NCBI GenBank assembly: GCA_018433265.1
Contig: JAHDRO010000151.1
Coordinates: 1-6,456 of the forward strand
Origin: Bacteroidales bacterium
Lineage (GTDB): Bacteria; Bacteroidota; Bacteroidia; Bacteroidales; UBA932
Length of the DNA stretch: 6,456 bases
Direction of reading: 5' to 3'
Part shown: one piece after another, positions 5,702 to 6,456 of the stretch
Layout of the letters: each line of letters begins with the position of its first letter
Numbering within the stretch: the stretch's first letter is position 1
Made by a program: the position numbers and the translations under genes
The notes under the pieces: model-generated
Told to the model about the DNA's origin: nothing
Database searches by the model: none
What the model saw: only the letters and a program-made list of their open reading frames with translations

Positions 5702-6456
5702 GTCTCTCTTCAACTTCAATCAACAGGCCAGTGCTTACAATAGTAATGAGTATCATTATTGTTATTTTTGGAGTAATTGGCTATGTTACCCTTGGTGTTC
5801 GTGATTATCCAAGCGTAGATAACCCTGTTATTTCTGTAAGATGTTCTTTTCCCGGGGCTAATTCGGATGTAATTGAAACTCAGATAACTGAGCCTCTTGA
5901 GGCTGCAGTTAACGGAATTCCCGGGATAAGGTCAATTTCCAGTACAAGTCGTGACGGTCAGAGCTCTATCAATATTGAATTTAATCTTGATGTAGATCTG
6001 GAGACAGCTGCAAATGACGTGAGAGATAAGGTATCAGGTGCGATGCGGAGATTGCCGAGAGACATTGATGCACCTGCTGTGGCAAAATCAGATGCTGATG
6101 CACAACCGATTTTCTCAGTTACTTTGCAAAGTGGCCAAAGAGATATAATAGATCTCAGCGAGTATGCAGAAGTCAATTTTAAAGAGAGATTACAAACTAT
6201 TAGTGGAGTCAGCAATGTGGATGTTTGGGGTTCTAAGAGATATTCTGTCCGGTTGAGAATGGATCCGCTGTTGCTTGCAGCATATAAGGTAACTCCGCTT
6301 GATGTTAGGAATGCAGTTAACAATGAGAATGTGGAACTGCCATCCGGCACAATTACAGGATCAACTATGGAGCTTACTGTCAGGACACAGGGACGATTAA
6401 GAACTATTGAAGATTTTAACAATCTGATTATCTCAAAAAATGGTGGTAGAATTGTC
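5698..6456 (+). CDS. RND efflux permease, AcrB/MdtB-like (3' truncated by window edge)
   Basis: The first 253 residues of an inner-membrane RND transporter, normally about 1,000-1,050 residues, that uses the proton gradient to export substrates. The frame is open to the end of the window. It begins MSLSSTSINRPVLTIVMS and has a first membrane helix at about 11-33, then the family mark LGVRDYPSVDNPVISV (32-47) and PGANSDVIETQITEPLEAAV (52-71). The porter-domain segments after it include GIRSISSTSRDGQSSI (76-91) and DVRDKVSGAMRRLP (107-120), and a second porter subdomain with ISGVSNVDVWG is near 168-178. ATGA at 5698-5701 joins it to the adaptor stop, so translation is probably coupled. The region conferring specificity and the proton-relay Asp residues lies outside the window, so drug, metal or lipid export cannot be distinguished; the family class is secure. 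Confidence 0.94.
   Translation, partial: MSLSSTSINRPVLTIVMSIIIVIFGVIGYVTLGVRDYPSVDNPVISVRCSFPGANSDVIETQITEPLEAAVNGIPGIRSISSTSRDGQSSINIEFNLDVDLETAANDVRDKVSGAMRRLPRDIDAPAVAKSDADAQPIFSVTLQSGQRDIIDLSEYAEVNFKERLQTISGVSNVDVWGSKRYSVRLRMDPLLLAAYKVTPLDVRNAVNNENVELPSGTITGSTMELTVRTQGRLRTIEDFNNLIISKNGGRIV

Noticed and set aside
5958..6422. 154-codon open frame on the minus strand
   Set aside because: It lies wholly opposite the RND permease frame, which has clear family motifs throughout; the minus-strand product resembles no known family.

Overview
The window looks like a chromosomal segment of a member of the Bacteroidota (Bacteroidetes). Three things point that way. The Rnf gene order is C-D-G-E-A. 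RnfG carries a T-A-S-T form of the flavin attachment motif, which I recall as typical of that phylum. One intergenic site matches the Bacteroidota housekeeping promoter exactly (TTG, 19-base spacer, TATCTTTG). Most starts also lack a Shine-Dalgarno sequence. The genus cannot be read from the sequence. The DNA is AT-rich and evenly so; I saw no mobile element, tRNA, rRNA, CRISPR array or obvious recent insertion.

Positions 1-3460 hold five subunits of an Rnf (Rsx) ion-translocating oxidoreductase on the plus strand: the 3' part of rnfC, then complete rnfD, rnfG, rnfE and rnfA. rnfB and the start of rnfC presumably lie just upstream. The complex couples electron flow between ferredoxin and NAD(H) to Na+ or H+ movement. 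RnfC carries two 4Fe-4S sites, RnfD and RnfG each show a threonine for covalent FMN, and RnfE and RnfA each supply two membrane cysteines for a shared 2Fe-2S cluster. A small TPR protein gene (3473-3754) follows in the same direction and is probably the last gene of the transcript.

Positions 3727-4272 hold a SpoU/TrmH-type RNA methyltransferase on the minus strand. It converges on the TPR gene with a 28-base overlap and has its own promoter at about 4293-4322. Divergent from it is a short CDGSH iron-sulfur protein gene (4339-4509).

Positions 4589-6456 hold an RND efflux pair: a periplasmic adaptor and the first 253 residues of an inner-membrane permease, overlapping by four bases (ATGA). The permease continues past the right edge, and an outer-membrane channel gene may lie further on.

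I found no convincing undescribed system. The most distinctive observation is at the two 8-base overlaps rnfD/rnfG and rnfG/rnfE. These alone carry near-perfect Shine-Dalgarno sites, in identical geometry, in a segment where every other start has none. Those sites also dictate the matching K-E-V-x-N C-terminal residues of RnfD and RnfG.
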